Shown: positions 51,775-62,835 of the stretch, piece after piece
Layout of the letters: the number at the start of each line of letters is the position of its first letter
Position numbering within the stretch: position 1 is the first letter of the stretch
Position numbers and translations under genes: made by a program
Assembly: GCA_036874045.1 (NCBI GenBank)
Contig: CM072345.1
Location: 4,737,501-4,801,500 of the forward strand
Origin: Cymodocea nodosa
Taxonomy: Eukaryota; Streptophyta; Magnoliopsida; Alismatales; Cymodoceaceae
Direction: 5' to 3'
DNA length: 64,000 nt
The notes under the pieces: generated by a model
Seen by the model: the letters and a program-made list of their open reading frames with translations, nothing else
What the model was told of the DNA's origin: nothing
Database searches by the model: none

Positions 51775-52089
51775 GATTTAGTAGAGATAAAATTAACATA
51801 GCTATTTACATACCCTCGTGGAGTTAGGTCATAACTCTACGACACTACTTACTATAATTAAATTTACATTTTTTTCTTTTTATATTTTTCTACTTACTAT
51901 ATTATACATAGTTGCTTTAATTATACTGCTTCCTTCAATTTTCCTCCCAAAGGAGGTATCAATTTCATTAACAATTCTATTGATAAGGTTAGATACTGCT
52001 TGCATTGACAATCCTTTAGTAGGTCTAATTTCTATTAATTCCTTCTGTCTAGGGGTATATTTTTATTCATATTTTGATTTTGAATGACA

Positions 52090-53181
52090 ACATTTCCAAA
52101 TACATGATCTAAACGATTGTTTAATTGTTGAATTATCTTTTCTAATTTCTCTATTCTAGATCCTTGTTCAATTAATGCCTCATAACTTATATTTTTGTCA
52201 TTTATATTTTCTCCTCCCTAGAAATTGTTATTTCTCCAAGATAGGTTCGGGTGATTTCTCTAATTAGGGTTATAAGAATTTCCAAAGTTATTTTTTTGGT
52301 TTCTAGCATAAATAATATCTAAGTCATTAATACTTGCATTCTTTTCTGCTAGCTTTTAATTTAATGATAACTCTTCTATTTTTTTTGTTAATTTAGTTAA
52401 TTTAACTTCAAGTATAGTGCTTGAGTTTATTTCATGCATTCCCCTTGGCAATATTCTTTTATCTTTAATAGCTTCAGTCGAGTTTTCCCATTGTGTAGTT
52501 CTTTTTGTAAAGTTTTCTAAGTATGCCCATGCTTCTTCACTACACAGTTTTAAAAATCCATTTTGATAGGTAGATTCTAATAAAGATTTAGTTGAAACAT
52601 CTATGCCTTCATAAATTAAATCTATTAATTGTGCTTTACTCATTGCATGATGTGGACATTGAGTTAGTAAATCTTTAAGTCTTTCAAAATATTTCTAGAA
52701 TGATTCTCCCTATTTTTGGCTACACATTAATATTTCCTTTTTCTTTTTAATCGTTTGGTGTATTGGATAATATTTTTTTAGAAAAATAGAGCAAAATTTA
52801 GTCCATACAGAAATTGAATCAGACGATAGAGTATATAACCATCTCTTAGCTGTCTTTTAAAGTAAAAGGAATATATCTAAGTTTAATAGCATCAATACTT
52901 ATGTTTGGCATTTTCATCATTTGACAAATTTTGTTAAATTCTCTAAGGAAATAATAGACATTTTCTCTTTCTAATCCATGAAAGTGTGGCAATTGACTAA
53001 TATAATTAGATTTTAGTTCAAACCTATCTCCTTCAAAGTTTGGCAATCGAATACATGAAGGTTCATCAACTAATTTAGGATACGGAATTTCTCCTAATGA
53101 TTTTTCTACTAGAGCAACCATATCTTCGTTCTCCTTTAAAGAAAGGTTAGCTACACCCCTAAGGATTTCGTTAAAGTCCAA
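52090..53181 (-). pseudogene. Athila-like gag
   Basis: Start at 53181. Conserved blocks in order: CIRLPNFEGDRFELKSNYIS, LPHFHGLERENVYYFLREF, IDAIKLRYIPFTLKDSAKRW (the retrotransposon gag core), LLESTYQNGFLKL, EEAWAYLENFTKRTTQWE, then YNP-RNHPNLSW-NN and a coiled RIEKLEKIIQQLNNRL. This is the Athila/Tat gag; it forms the particle. Broken, but the globular domain is mostly readable. It is the only good gag of this family in the window. Confidence 0.85.
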
Positions 53182-53199
53182 TTTAGAAAATATTTCAAT

Positions 53200-54256
53200 A
53201 TGTCTCTATGTTGAATAATCCTGTGTAGGTGTTCTTACTAATAGTTTAGTACCAGGAGAATAAATCCATGTGCTCATAAACTCTTAACATAAAGTAAAAT
53301 AGTAGAAGATTAATTACATACCAGTCTGAAGCTTTGTTTTCAATAAATAGTTGTTGATGGATGAAGTTGAATCAGTTTCTTCTCCTTCCAGTTCCCTAAC
53401 GAATTTTCTTTTCTTTTCTCAAGTGTTGGTAACTCGTAAATAACATTTTGTTCTATATTTATAATGCATGTCTATAAGGAAAATGAATCTCGCTGTAAGA
53501 ACGTGTCTTGTAACGTACAGTATGGTTCCTATTTTTATGGATACATGTTCCACTTCTAATTTCAAATTTCAGTAACTACTAAACCCATGAAGTTTCATTC
53601 GTGGCTAAAAGAATAACCGTTCAGCTTAATCCACAAATTAACCTCATTGAGTTACAGTTAACTCAACGGACTAGCTTTAGTTACTGTTTCTAACTCTACG
53701 AACTAACTTCGTTGAGTTACAGATAACTCAACGAGTGATCTTATATTTTATTATTGACCTCGTGGAGTTAAGGTTAACTCAACGAACTTATTTCGTTGAG
53801 TTAACACTCAGCAAATTTTTTTAAAACTTACTCGTATTAACTTCTATATTTTTTTCTCTCTCCTACATTTTGTCAACTTAAATAAAGTTAAATATATGTC
53901 ATTAATGCAGTGTTCTAATTTAAACTCATTTAAATCTGAACATTATATGCATATTTAACTTATAGTTCATTTCCTGTTATGTAGAATTTACATTTTACTT
54001 TTTAGCATGCAGATATATTCAAACATTATCTAAGCATCGTGCATTTAACCATGTCACTAATAAAATTGTAAAACTTTTAAATAGTCTACAAATCTTTAAA
54101 TAGTTATATAATATTCAATTCAGCTTTAAATCATTTGTTCACAATTACACAAATTCAGAAACATGTGAAATTCAAACATTCATTTATATATAAATAGTTT
54201 ACATTTACATACAGTCAGATATTTTTCAATACAATACAAGTAGACGAACAATACAT
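53200..54256 (-). other. Non-coding stretch between gag and post-pol ORF
   Basis: AT-rich, no gene. 53650-53815 carries a tight cluster of TAACTCAACG (53659, 53724, 53775) and CGTTGAGTTA (53710, 53794) as facing pairs, three dyads in 150 bp. Confidence 0.6.
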
Positions 54257-56486
54257 TTAGTCCTTCTTCCTAAGTTCATCTACTTCCTTCTAGAGCTTTT
54301 CTAATTGTTGTTCTAATTAATTTATACATTCAACAGCTCCTATAATGTCTCTAGAAGGTTCAACTATCTCAGCAACTGTAGCATTATAATTTTTATACTC
54401 CTTCACTGAAATGACTTTAGATCTTATCCTTTTAGATATCCATTTTGTGAAGTCAATATTTTCCTCCATTAATACCAATATCAAATCTCCAAAAAATAAT
54501 TTTTTCTATGTTGCTCTCAACTTGGAGATAAAAATTGAAGACCAATTTACTTGAATTTTGTTTACAACTGCATATGTGGCTCATTTAACAAACTGACTTA
54601 GTTCAATGTCATGGCCTTATTGTTGGTAGACATTTTTAATGAAAATGTTAGCTACTATATGTGCTCTACCATTTAAGTAATTCAATCTATTTAATAATGG
54701 CACACTAGGATTGATAGCTAAATAGACTTTTATTTCCTATTCTGTCCACTTGACTGTAGTTGTGCTCTCTAGAATTTCTATTCATTCATTTTTCAATCCA
54801 AAAATGTTGTGGAGAAGCTCTAGTGTTATCTGTACATTAACTTCGTCCACATTCGAAATTAAATTTCCTTCTTCCTCTCTTAAGTTTGCATAGAGACATG
54901 ACACTAAATTTTCATATACAGCAAACCCTCTCTGTTGAGAAATAAATTGTAGTAGACCTTGGAACTCAAATAATTCTTTAATGTCATTCATGCCATCCTA
55001 GTTTACTAGTCTACTATATATAATATCATAACCCCTAATCTCTTGATATTTGTTTATTGCTTCTTAGCTCCAAAAGTGTACCTTATTTAGAACTGTTGCT
55101 TCCGTTGGGTCAAGATTGTGGATTTATTGCTCTAGAGGGGTTTGTTTTTGAATTTCTTCCTCAATTTACTGAATTTGAGTTTGTTGGAAATGATCCAGAG
55201 ATTCCTACATTTTAGCTCTTCTTTCTATCTGTGGTGGAGAGCCGGTAGAACTCTCCACTCTTCTTTGTTGAATTCTTTCAAAAATTTGCTAAAGGGTCTC
55301 TCCCTCTTCAATGGAATCTATTGAGTTATTTTCTTCTTGTTCCATATGTTCTTGTTCAGCTTCTTCTCTTTCTTCTTCCTCTTGACTACCAATATGCATT
55401 GTGACTGTTCTTTCAGATTCTGTGGTAGATTAGGATGGAGTCACGGGCAAATTAGCTTCTGCCTTAACTTCAGTTTCTTTTATTTGTACAAGCTACAGAC
55501 TAATTTCTACCTGTTTTTCTTCTTCTCTTTGCTTTTATTGTTGCTGCTCCTGCTCCTCAGATTCGGATAGCATATCTACAAAAATGGGTTCTTTAGGCCC
55601 TACTGATATTATAGGTTTAGGTTTAATTTCTACTTGAGCTTCAGACACTATCTCTTTTCCTTTCTTTTTCCTCAATAACTGTGCCTAATCTTCCTCTTCC
55701 TCCTCTGAGATTATATTTACAAAAATAGGCTCTACAGGCCTTTGAGCCATAGGTACTAGCTCTTCTTGTTTTACTTTTTCTATAATTATTGGTCTCGAAG
55801 GACCAACTTCAGTTTCTTTTGCAGTAGGTATGGTAGTGACTTCTTGATGTTGTTCAACTTTAACTTTGTATTGGGCCTTCAACTCTTCTATAACTCTCCT
55901 TTTATAAAATGCATCAAATACCAGATGTGCTTTAGCTATTGCCAAATCTTTTGATTCTCCTTGGTTTTTTCCCAACTCGAACCAGTTCTTCAAATTCTTT
56001 TAACTCTTCTACAATAGAAGGTCTCATAAATACCACCCTTTCTAGTGGTTTAGGTGGTGGAATTGAAGGTCTTGGTTGTTGTTCCTTAGTGATAGGTCTT
56101 TCAGCAGCTAGCTCTTTAGCTGTAGGTTCTTCAACTGCCTTCCGTTGTTGCTCCTTGATTTTCCATCAGGCATGTCCAGCAATATGTATTGTAAACTAGA
56201 GTTGTGAATTGCGTTGGATTAATTCTAGGGCAACCTCGTTGTTTGGTCTTATTTTACTTTCTCTATTTACAGCAACTTCTATTGCTACTTTAATCCTTGT
56301 TTCCACAATCTGAGGTATTCTAATATCTAAATCTATTAAAACTTTTCTCTAATAGAAGATGTTAGATTCTACCTTTTCTAGTTCTTTTTCTCGAGTTGTG
56401 TTTTTGATTTTTTGTTTTGTATGTCATTCTTTTGATTCTTTGAGAAATCTCGTGGTGTCAACTGCCTCCCAGAACTCTAGCACCAT
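54257..56486 (-). pseudogene. Athila-like post-pol ORF (copy B)
   Basis: About 740 codons from an ATG at 56486 to a stop near 54257, broken into several frames. Order: helical N-terminus (EVALELIQRN), acidic, Glu/Pro-rich middle (EEEEED; KQEELVPMAQ), then KELFEFQGLLQF, CLYANLREEEGNLISNV and ITLELLHNIFGL (54782-54991), and a coiled C-terminus (LEQQLEKL..EVDELRKK). The FYANL...LGL pattern resembles the ATHILA ORF-1 family and the 'putative plant transposon protein' domain; its function is unknown. Confidence 0.7.
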
Positions 56487-57190
56487 CTTGACTTTGTGGT
56501 GTGATGGAATGGAACAGAATCACTTTGATCTCTACTATTCTAAGTTCTAAATGATTTTGCGGATAATGCCCCCCCAAATCCTAAGTTTTAGTATAAATAA
56601 AACCTAAGTTTTTAGTAGGTAATCGGGTCATTTTCCCGCGCAAACTCTCACTATCTCACTCACTTCTCCATGGAGTTACGGTTAACTCCATGGACTAAGT
56701 CCATGGACTTAACTACAATACTCCGTTGAGTTACAGTTAACTCAACAGAGTAAGTTCGTTAACTTATCCTAGACTCAATAGAGTAAGTTCGTTGAGTTAA
56801 GCGTAATTCAATGGACTTTACGTAAAGTTATAACTAATAAAAATACTTATAATAATAATTTTTACTTCGATCAAGACTGAAGAAATTTCGGTCTAACTGA
56901 TTCCTAATTTTTCAACATTTTAAAATTTTCAATCAAATCGTTATATTCCTCGGTTGAATTGAAATTAAATTTTTTTTTTTTTTTTTCAATTGAACTAATA
57001 CCATACTTTGGTAAAACTGACATTTTTACTTAATATTTTATATAGATTTTTTTATGTTTTTATGTTTTGATCAAACCGATGGATTCTTTTAGTGTGATTG
57101 TAACAAAATTTTTTATATGGTTTGATAAAATCGACAATTTCTTTCGGTTGAATCGTGATTATATTTAAATAAGTTTTTTTTTTTAATACT
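56487..57190 (-). repeat. Spacer between integrase and post-pol ORF (copy B)
   Basis: Homologous to 3146-3874. Exact CGTTGAGTTA at 56724 and 56790; facing TAACTCAAC partners. AT-rich towards the integrase end with TCGGTTGAA-like words. Confidence 0.65.
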
Positions 57191-58361
57191 TAGTAAAGCT
57201 TGAGTAGTACTCTACTCTTACTTCTTCTATAATTCCAAAGGAACTTTTCAGAATCTTCAGAATAGGTCTAAGTTTTTGTCCATTTATTTTAAATATATTT
57301 TGATTTTTAGGATTTTTAATTTCAATAGCTCCATAGGAATAAATATTTCAAATTATGTAGGGTTCTACTCATCTAGATCTTAATTTTCCTGGATGGTTAT
57401 GAAGTCTAGTCATGTAAAGATATACTTTTTGTCCTATTTCAAAAGTTTTTGGAATAATTTTCTTGTCATGTTAGAACTTCATTTTTTTTTTTTTTTTTAA
57501 CAGTTTTCGAATAAGCTTCATTCCTAAATTCTTCTAATTCAATCAATTTCATTTTCCTATTTTCAACCGCTTGATTTAAATTAGTGTTTAGAGTTTTTAA
57601 TGCCCAATAAGCTTTATGTTCAATTTCAACTAGTAAATGACAACTTTTTCCATATACTAGTCTAAAAGGTGACATATCTAAGCTTGTCTTATAAGTAGTT
57701 CTATAAGCCCAAAGTGCATCTATTAATCTATTAGCCTAATCTTTCCTAGTAGGATTTACTACTTTTTCTAAAATTAACCTTATTTGTTTATTTGCACTTT
57801 CTACTTGTTCACTTGTTTGCAGATGATATGATGTTGCAATTTTGTGATTTACTCCATATTTCTTCATTAATGCTTCAAAACTTCTATTATAGAAATGAGT
57901 TCCTCTATCACTAATAATAGCTTTAGGTATTCCAAATCTAGTAATTATATTAGTTCTTATAAAATATATTACCACTTTGTTGTCATTAGTTTTTGTAGGA
58001 ATAGCTTTTATCCATTTAGATACATAATCCACCCCCAACAATATATAATTAAATTGATTAGACATAGGAAATGGACCCATACAATTTATTCCCCACACAT
58101 CAAAGATTTCAACCTCAACAATAGGATTAAGAGGCATCATATTCCTCTTTGATATTCTTCCTATTTGTTGATATCTTAAATAACTTAAGAAGTATTTACG
58201 AGCATCTTTGAATAGTGTTGGCCAATAAAATCCACATTGTAGAATTTTGATAGTAGTTTTCCCTGAACCAAATTGCCCTCCACATGCTTGGTTATGGCAG
58301 AAAGACAATATGCTCTGATATTTAGTTTCTGGAACACACCTCCTTAAAACTAGATTAGGAC
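57190..58361 (-). pseudogene. Gypsy integrase (copy B)
   Basis: Longest open piece 57736-58308 (190 residues): zinc-region remnant, FYWPTLFKDARKY, VEVEIFDVWGINCMGPFPMS, LLGVDYVSKWIKAIPTKTND, RFGIPKAIISDRGTHFYNRS and the ESANKQIRLILEK helix, the catalytic core of Gypsy integrase. 57466-57675 continues with [20 protein letters not shown] and [10 protein letters not shown]. The C-terminal block continues to about 57.2 kb. Broken. It is truncated on its 5' side by the family D insertion, so reverse transcriptase is not in the window. Confidence 0.88.
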
Positions 58362-59842
58362 ATTTTGTAGGATCATATGGCTACACAAGAGGGGGGTGAA
58401 TTGTGTATTTGAACATTTTTGATTACAATTGAAACTTCAAAACTCAAAAACAAGTTGAGACACTATTTTCATAAAATCATTTTTATTCAAGGTTTTAATT
58501 ACAATATACAATTCAATTCTCCTTAGAAATTATAGATGCAATTATATATCGATACCATGTTTCATCTATACAATTTTATAACTACAAACAAAGAAAATTA
58601 ATTTGTGGAATTTAAAACATTTCTCTCTGTTTGAGATCTTTCTTCTTCTACTTTTTCTTCTTCAACAATTCTTCAGTGACAAATATATTGTCTTTATTTG
58701 CTTCACCAAATTTGATTTCTTTTGATACTTCAGATCTTTAGTGACATAGATCTTACCTTTTTCTGCTTCACTGAATTTTCTTCCACCTAAGAGCTTTTCA
58801 TTGAAAAGTGTTTTTGATCTTTGAAAAGATTTTTCGTTTGGTGTGTAAGGATAAATGATCAATGAGAATTCTATGCCTTTTATATTGTATCTTCATTTCA
58901 TGCATATCCTCCACATTTAATCACTATCAGTTTTCCACTTCTTCACGTCTTCTCTTTTTCCTTTATCGAAATACACATGTTTTGACCCACGCTTACATTT
59001 TGAATTTTCTTTAATCATCAATCCTGGATTTCTAAAAAATTTCCTGCAAAATAAACTTTCTCGTCCAAAATTTTTCATCAAGTATAATAAGAAGTCATTA
59101 CTTTAATGTTAACTAAACGCATAACACAAGTAGATATATAACTTAATGTTTTTAACTTAACGAGTTCCTCATGTGCCAACTCACGTCACAAGTATTGTAG
59201 CTAACTCAACGAACTAAGTTCGTGGTGTTACGCTAACTCAACGAACTAGCTTCGTGGCGTTACGATAACTCAACGAACCATCTCCATTGTACTACAGACA
59301 ACTCAACGAACTAGTAATAAACAAATGTTTTTATAATAAGAATTTTACCACGTGCAAAAATAACAACTTAAGTTTTATAACGCGAACCTAATGCGTTACC
59401 TTAGTATTCAATATAGCAACTCAATGCATTTAGTAATGTTAACTTAACGAGTTAAACATATGCACCTTACATGATACAATATAATATTCGTAACTTTTAA
59501 TTCACCACGTGTACAACACTAATTTAACGAGTTCATCTCTTCTTTTACTCACTAACTTAACGAGTTCTCACGTGACCTATTTTAACCTTTAAACCTCTAA
59601 CTTAACAAGTTCTCACGAGATCTTTATACAAAATAACACTCTAACTTAATGAGTTGTCTAAACGTGCACTGTTCATGATACAGAAAATATAACTTTAAAA
59701 CATATCATGCTTTTCAATAAAAACACACGTAAACTTTTTCTGTTTTAATTTATGATTTTTAATTTCTTTTCACAATCAATAGTAATTGAGTAAATATGAT
59801 TACTTTCATTCAGCACACATCATCAAAACAAAATACTCAACA
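58362..59842 (-). repeat. 3' LTR of family D
   Basis: About 1481 bp, TGTAGGATCATATGG to ATACTCAACA; reverse complement of the solo LTR at 8792-10400. Exact decamers: TAACTCAACG at 59202, 59234, 59266; TAACTTAACG at 59153, 59440, 59553. CACGTG at 59349, 59506, 59569. Confidence 0.88.
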
Positions 59843-59858
59843 ATCTCCTCCTTTTTGA
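59843..59858 (-). other. Polypurine tract of family D
   Basis: Minus strand reads AAAAAGGAGGAGAT directly before the LTR start TGTTGAG; this sets the orientation. Confidence 0.75.
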
Positions 59859-59883
59859 TGATGACAAAACCATATTAAATCAA

Positions 59884-61262
59884 TTATGAACCTGAAGGTG
59901 ATACCTGAAGCCTTGATTCAGAGTTTAATTCATCTTTAGGAACCTCTTCTTCAAAATGAATGTCATGTTGTTCCTTTGAAAAATTATTTTATTGAAGCTA
60001 CGTATGTAAGCTTGAGTCTTCAGCTTCAACAGTATAAGGAACATCTTCATTATGCTCTACATTCATTTGTTCAGTCTCTATAGAATATATAGATTTCAAT
60101 TTTTCAACAAATTCTACAACCGGTGTATTTGTCTGTAATTGTTCATTTTGTTCAACAGATATTTCCATTGATACATGTTGTGAATTCTCAGACTCTACTT
60201 CTATAGATTTTGAAGAAGGCTGGTTGACATTTAGCTCTTTTGGAGCCTTAACTTTTTCAATATCCGCTACTCCAGACAATTCAGCCTTTGAACTAGTTAC
60301 TGCCTAAACATTGTCAATTATATTTGCAATTACTTATTCTATGTCAGTTTCCTAATGCTCTGATTTTTCAATTTCTACATCATCAGGACTTAAACTAATA
60401 GAAAAGCTTGAGCTCATATTTAACTTGAATTTCTTCTCAAGTTTTTTAGCAAGAGAAAATAAAGTCTCATTATTTTCATCAGTTTTAATATGCTCGGAAC
60501 TGATGAGTTTATCAGATGTAGTAAAATGTACAATGTCTAGACATGCATTGTCTTTTGGAAATAAATGCTCATCTGATTTTTCTTTTCCAGCAGACTTTGT
60601 TTCCTTAGATATAATTTTTCTGATTTTTCTTCTTCTATAACACTTTTGTTTCTCCTCTTCAAGTATTGCTGTTTTCTTTTCAAATTGCTCCATAAAAGTT
60701 TTCTAGTTTAATTCTTCTTAGGCACTTTCTATTGCTACTTACTTTCGAAGACCTTCAACTTTTCTTTTATCCACAACAATATTTGTTTGTCTTTCTTTTG
60801 AATACAAAGGAGTAGGAATAGCAGATTCATGTTCTTCCTCAAATGCATGTAGTCGTGTACCACTTAGAGGGGTTTGAGGAATTCTAGTTGATGTACCTAC
60901 ACCTTTTTCCATATATTTTGCATACTGTTCAAGAAATGCAATTTCAGCACACTTCATTCTATATTCTCTATCATATTTACTTCGAATCCCCATGTACTTA
61001 ATACTGGCATCTGTATTTTGAAGTCTTGTCTAACTTCATCTAATATTTCTTCAAAAAAGAAGTATTCACTGTAAATTTTTGCTAACCTTTTGTCCACTTG
61101 AAGTATTTTCTTAAACCAAGCTCGTGGAACTTCATCAGTATCTATTTCTTTTCCTTTTCCATCTCCTCTACTTTTGCCTTTTCCTCTGCCACGACCTTTG
61201 TAGAACTTTGAGACCATCGTCGCAGGATGTAACAGGTATAAGCGGGAAAGATTTTCAGACAA
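59884..61262 (-). pseudogene. Family D accessory ORF (left copy)
   Basis: Read from 61262: MSENLSRLYLLHPAT, a basic Gly/Arg/Lys-rich tract (GRGRGKGKSRGDGKGKE), VPRAWFKKILQVDKRLAKIY and a helical EEILDEVRQDFKIQMPVL segment, then YDREYRMKCAEIAFLEQYAK, an acidic low-complexity part, and LNSES near the stop at 59884. Four main open pieces, so broken by a few interruptions. It resembles in layout the N-terminal half of the Athila-like post-pol ORF at 55.6-56.5 kb. It ends without the FEFQGL domain found in the right copy. Function unknown. Confidence 0.6.
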
Positions 61263-61809
61263 AGGTTTATGGATAACCTAAGTGCCCATGTAATAAGTGT
61301 TTAAATAGGGTTTCAGGTGAATAACACAACGTGTATAGAAGTCGAGTTTGAATTTTAAATGAATATTGAATAAAATTTATTCAATCAAGATACCCAAAAT
61401 ATTCAAGTATAACTTGTTGAGTTAACTAACCTAACGAGTAAAACATTGTCTAGAGGCAGTTTTACACGTTACCTTACATAACATAACGTTCAGTTAGTAC
61501 ACTTTACTAAAACCAAGTTTCAGATGTTTTCAACTGAAACCTTATGAAGACAACACACATGCTACAATTAACATATATAAAACATTATCTTGAGATCATT
61601 GTAAACTATTCTCATATTCCTTTTATGAATCTAAAATAGTTTGTTTGTCTTTTAAATTATTTCATCAAGATCTTAAGAGGACTAAACTCAGATTAACCAA
61701 AATTTGTATTTTGAATTATATTAATCTATTTTAGACATTGTTATTCCTCCCCCTACAAATATACTTCAAATATATTCAATAAGATACAAAATATATTTGT
61801 ATAAAATAT
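61263..61809 (-). other. Sequence upstream of the family D ORF
   Basis: AT-rich, no gene. TTCCTCCCCCTACAAATATA near 61747 is the complement of a polypurine-like tract, which may belong to another partly lost element. Confidence 0.4.
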
Positions 61810-62835
61810 TGTTACGACTCGTATGGCTCACTAGAGGGGGGGCGAATGATGATCTATGTGTACTTTAAAAACTTTTTACTAACTTTACTAACTAATTAGA
61901 TTAAGCAGTTTTCACAAGTGTTAGATAGAAGATTAAACATGCACAGTGAAAAAATAAACAAGAAACACAAGGGAATTTTAGGTGGTTCACCAACTTGGCT
62001 AGTCCACCCCCAAGGATCACTTGGGCTTTACTAAGTGTTTTAACACTTACAACACACTTGCTTTCAGGTCGAAGCAAGAACCAACACTCCGAAGTTTTTA
62101 GGTATAAACTCTAGAAAACCAACACTCAGAAGTTTTCAGGTATAAACTCTAGAAAACTAACTTCTTGAGTTTTTAGGTCGAAACTCAAACCAACAATTGA
62201 ATGAAGCTTTAAGGTTGAAGCCACGAGCCAAATGATCCTTCTTGGATCAGACTTTCAGTGCATGGAGAGCTTTAAGAATCTTCTTGTAAATTCAGCTTTC
62301 AATCGATTCTATGTTGTAGTCAATTTGAATTGAGCTTTTCTTTTGTATCAATAATTGATTTGCAATGTATACTGTATCTCTGTATGTGATTGTATCTATA
62401 ATCTCACTTGTAAGCTCTACTGAATATTGAATGATCTGTCTGTATTTATGCTTGAATATCCAACGATCATATTTTCTCCTCAACGGATTTATTCTGTTGT
62501 ACTTATTGATTTTCAGGTCCAAATATGGTAAGTTACCGTTTGGAAAGGTGTTTCAAGATAACCTTCCGATTTTCTCAAATTTTCGGATAGTTATCTGTGT
62601 AACTTTCCGAAGGATGATCGTATCTCACCAAAAATCCACTTAAGTTCTTTTATCACGTGAGATTTTAAGTCATACACGTGAGGTGTCATAAGTTCGGATA
62701 CTTGTAATTGTAATTCACTAAAACATTCTTGACTTTCAGATAGTTAGCTACAGTAACTCTCCAATTTTTTCTTTTAAGCTTTTGACTGTTGTCTTCTTAT
62801 TTCTACATGTGGGCAAATGAGTAACTTAAGTTTCA
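61810..62835 (-). repeat. SIRE-type LTR
   Basis: Starts TGTTACGACTCGTATGG with a run of G, followed by GGTGGTTCACCAACTTGG, the same layout as the LTR at 744 (GTGGTTCCCCAAACTAGG). CGGATAGTTA at 62584. The right edge is approximate, set by homology of 62840 onward to the family D ORF. No primer site on the left, so a solo or truncated LTR. Confidence 0.6.

Larger units (their letters stand above)
46591..58361 (-). mobile_element. Gypsy, Athila-like complex (copy B), possibly two joined elements
   Basis: Right to left: integrase, spacer, post-pol ORF, a second non-coding stretch, gag, short accessory ORFs, long AT-rich 3' region, polypurine tract and LTR. Integrase upstream of gag on one strand does not fit a single normal element, so two related elements (one giving 54.2-58.4 kb, one giving 46.6-53.9 kb) may be joined, or the gag-bearing unit is a non-autonomous relative. 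The right side is interrupted by family D at 58362. Integrase matches copy A at roughly 94% by eye over a sampled 90 bp. Confidence 0.7.
58362..61809 (-). mobile_element. Family D LTR element, 3' part
   Basis: 3' LTR 58362-59842, polypurine tract 59843-59858, then an ORF running up to 61262. It interrupts the integrase of Gypsy copy B. No gag or pol was recognised between the LTR and 61809. LTR ends (TGTAGGATC with a GGGGGG run) resemble SIRE-type LTRs, but no reverse transcriptase confirms the superfamily. The 5' side is disturbed by another LTR at 61810. Broken. Confidence 0.7.

Noticed and set aside
55142-56199. Several + strand frames rich in Phe, Leu and Ser
   Set aside because: Shadows of the charged post-pol ORF on the other strand (Glu/Lys codons read backwards give Phe/Leu/Ser).
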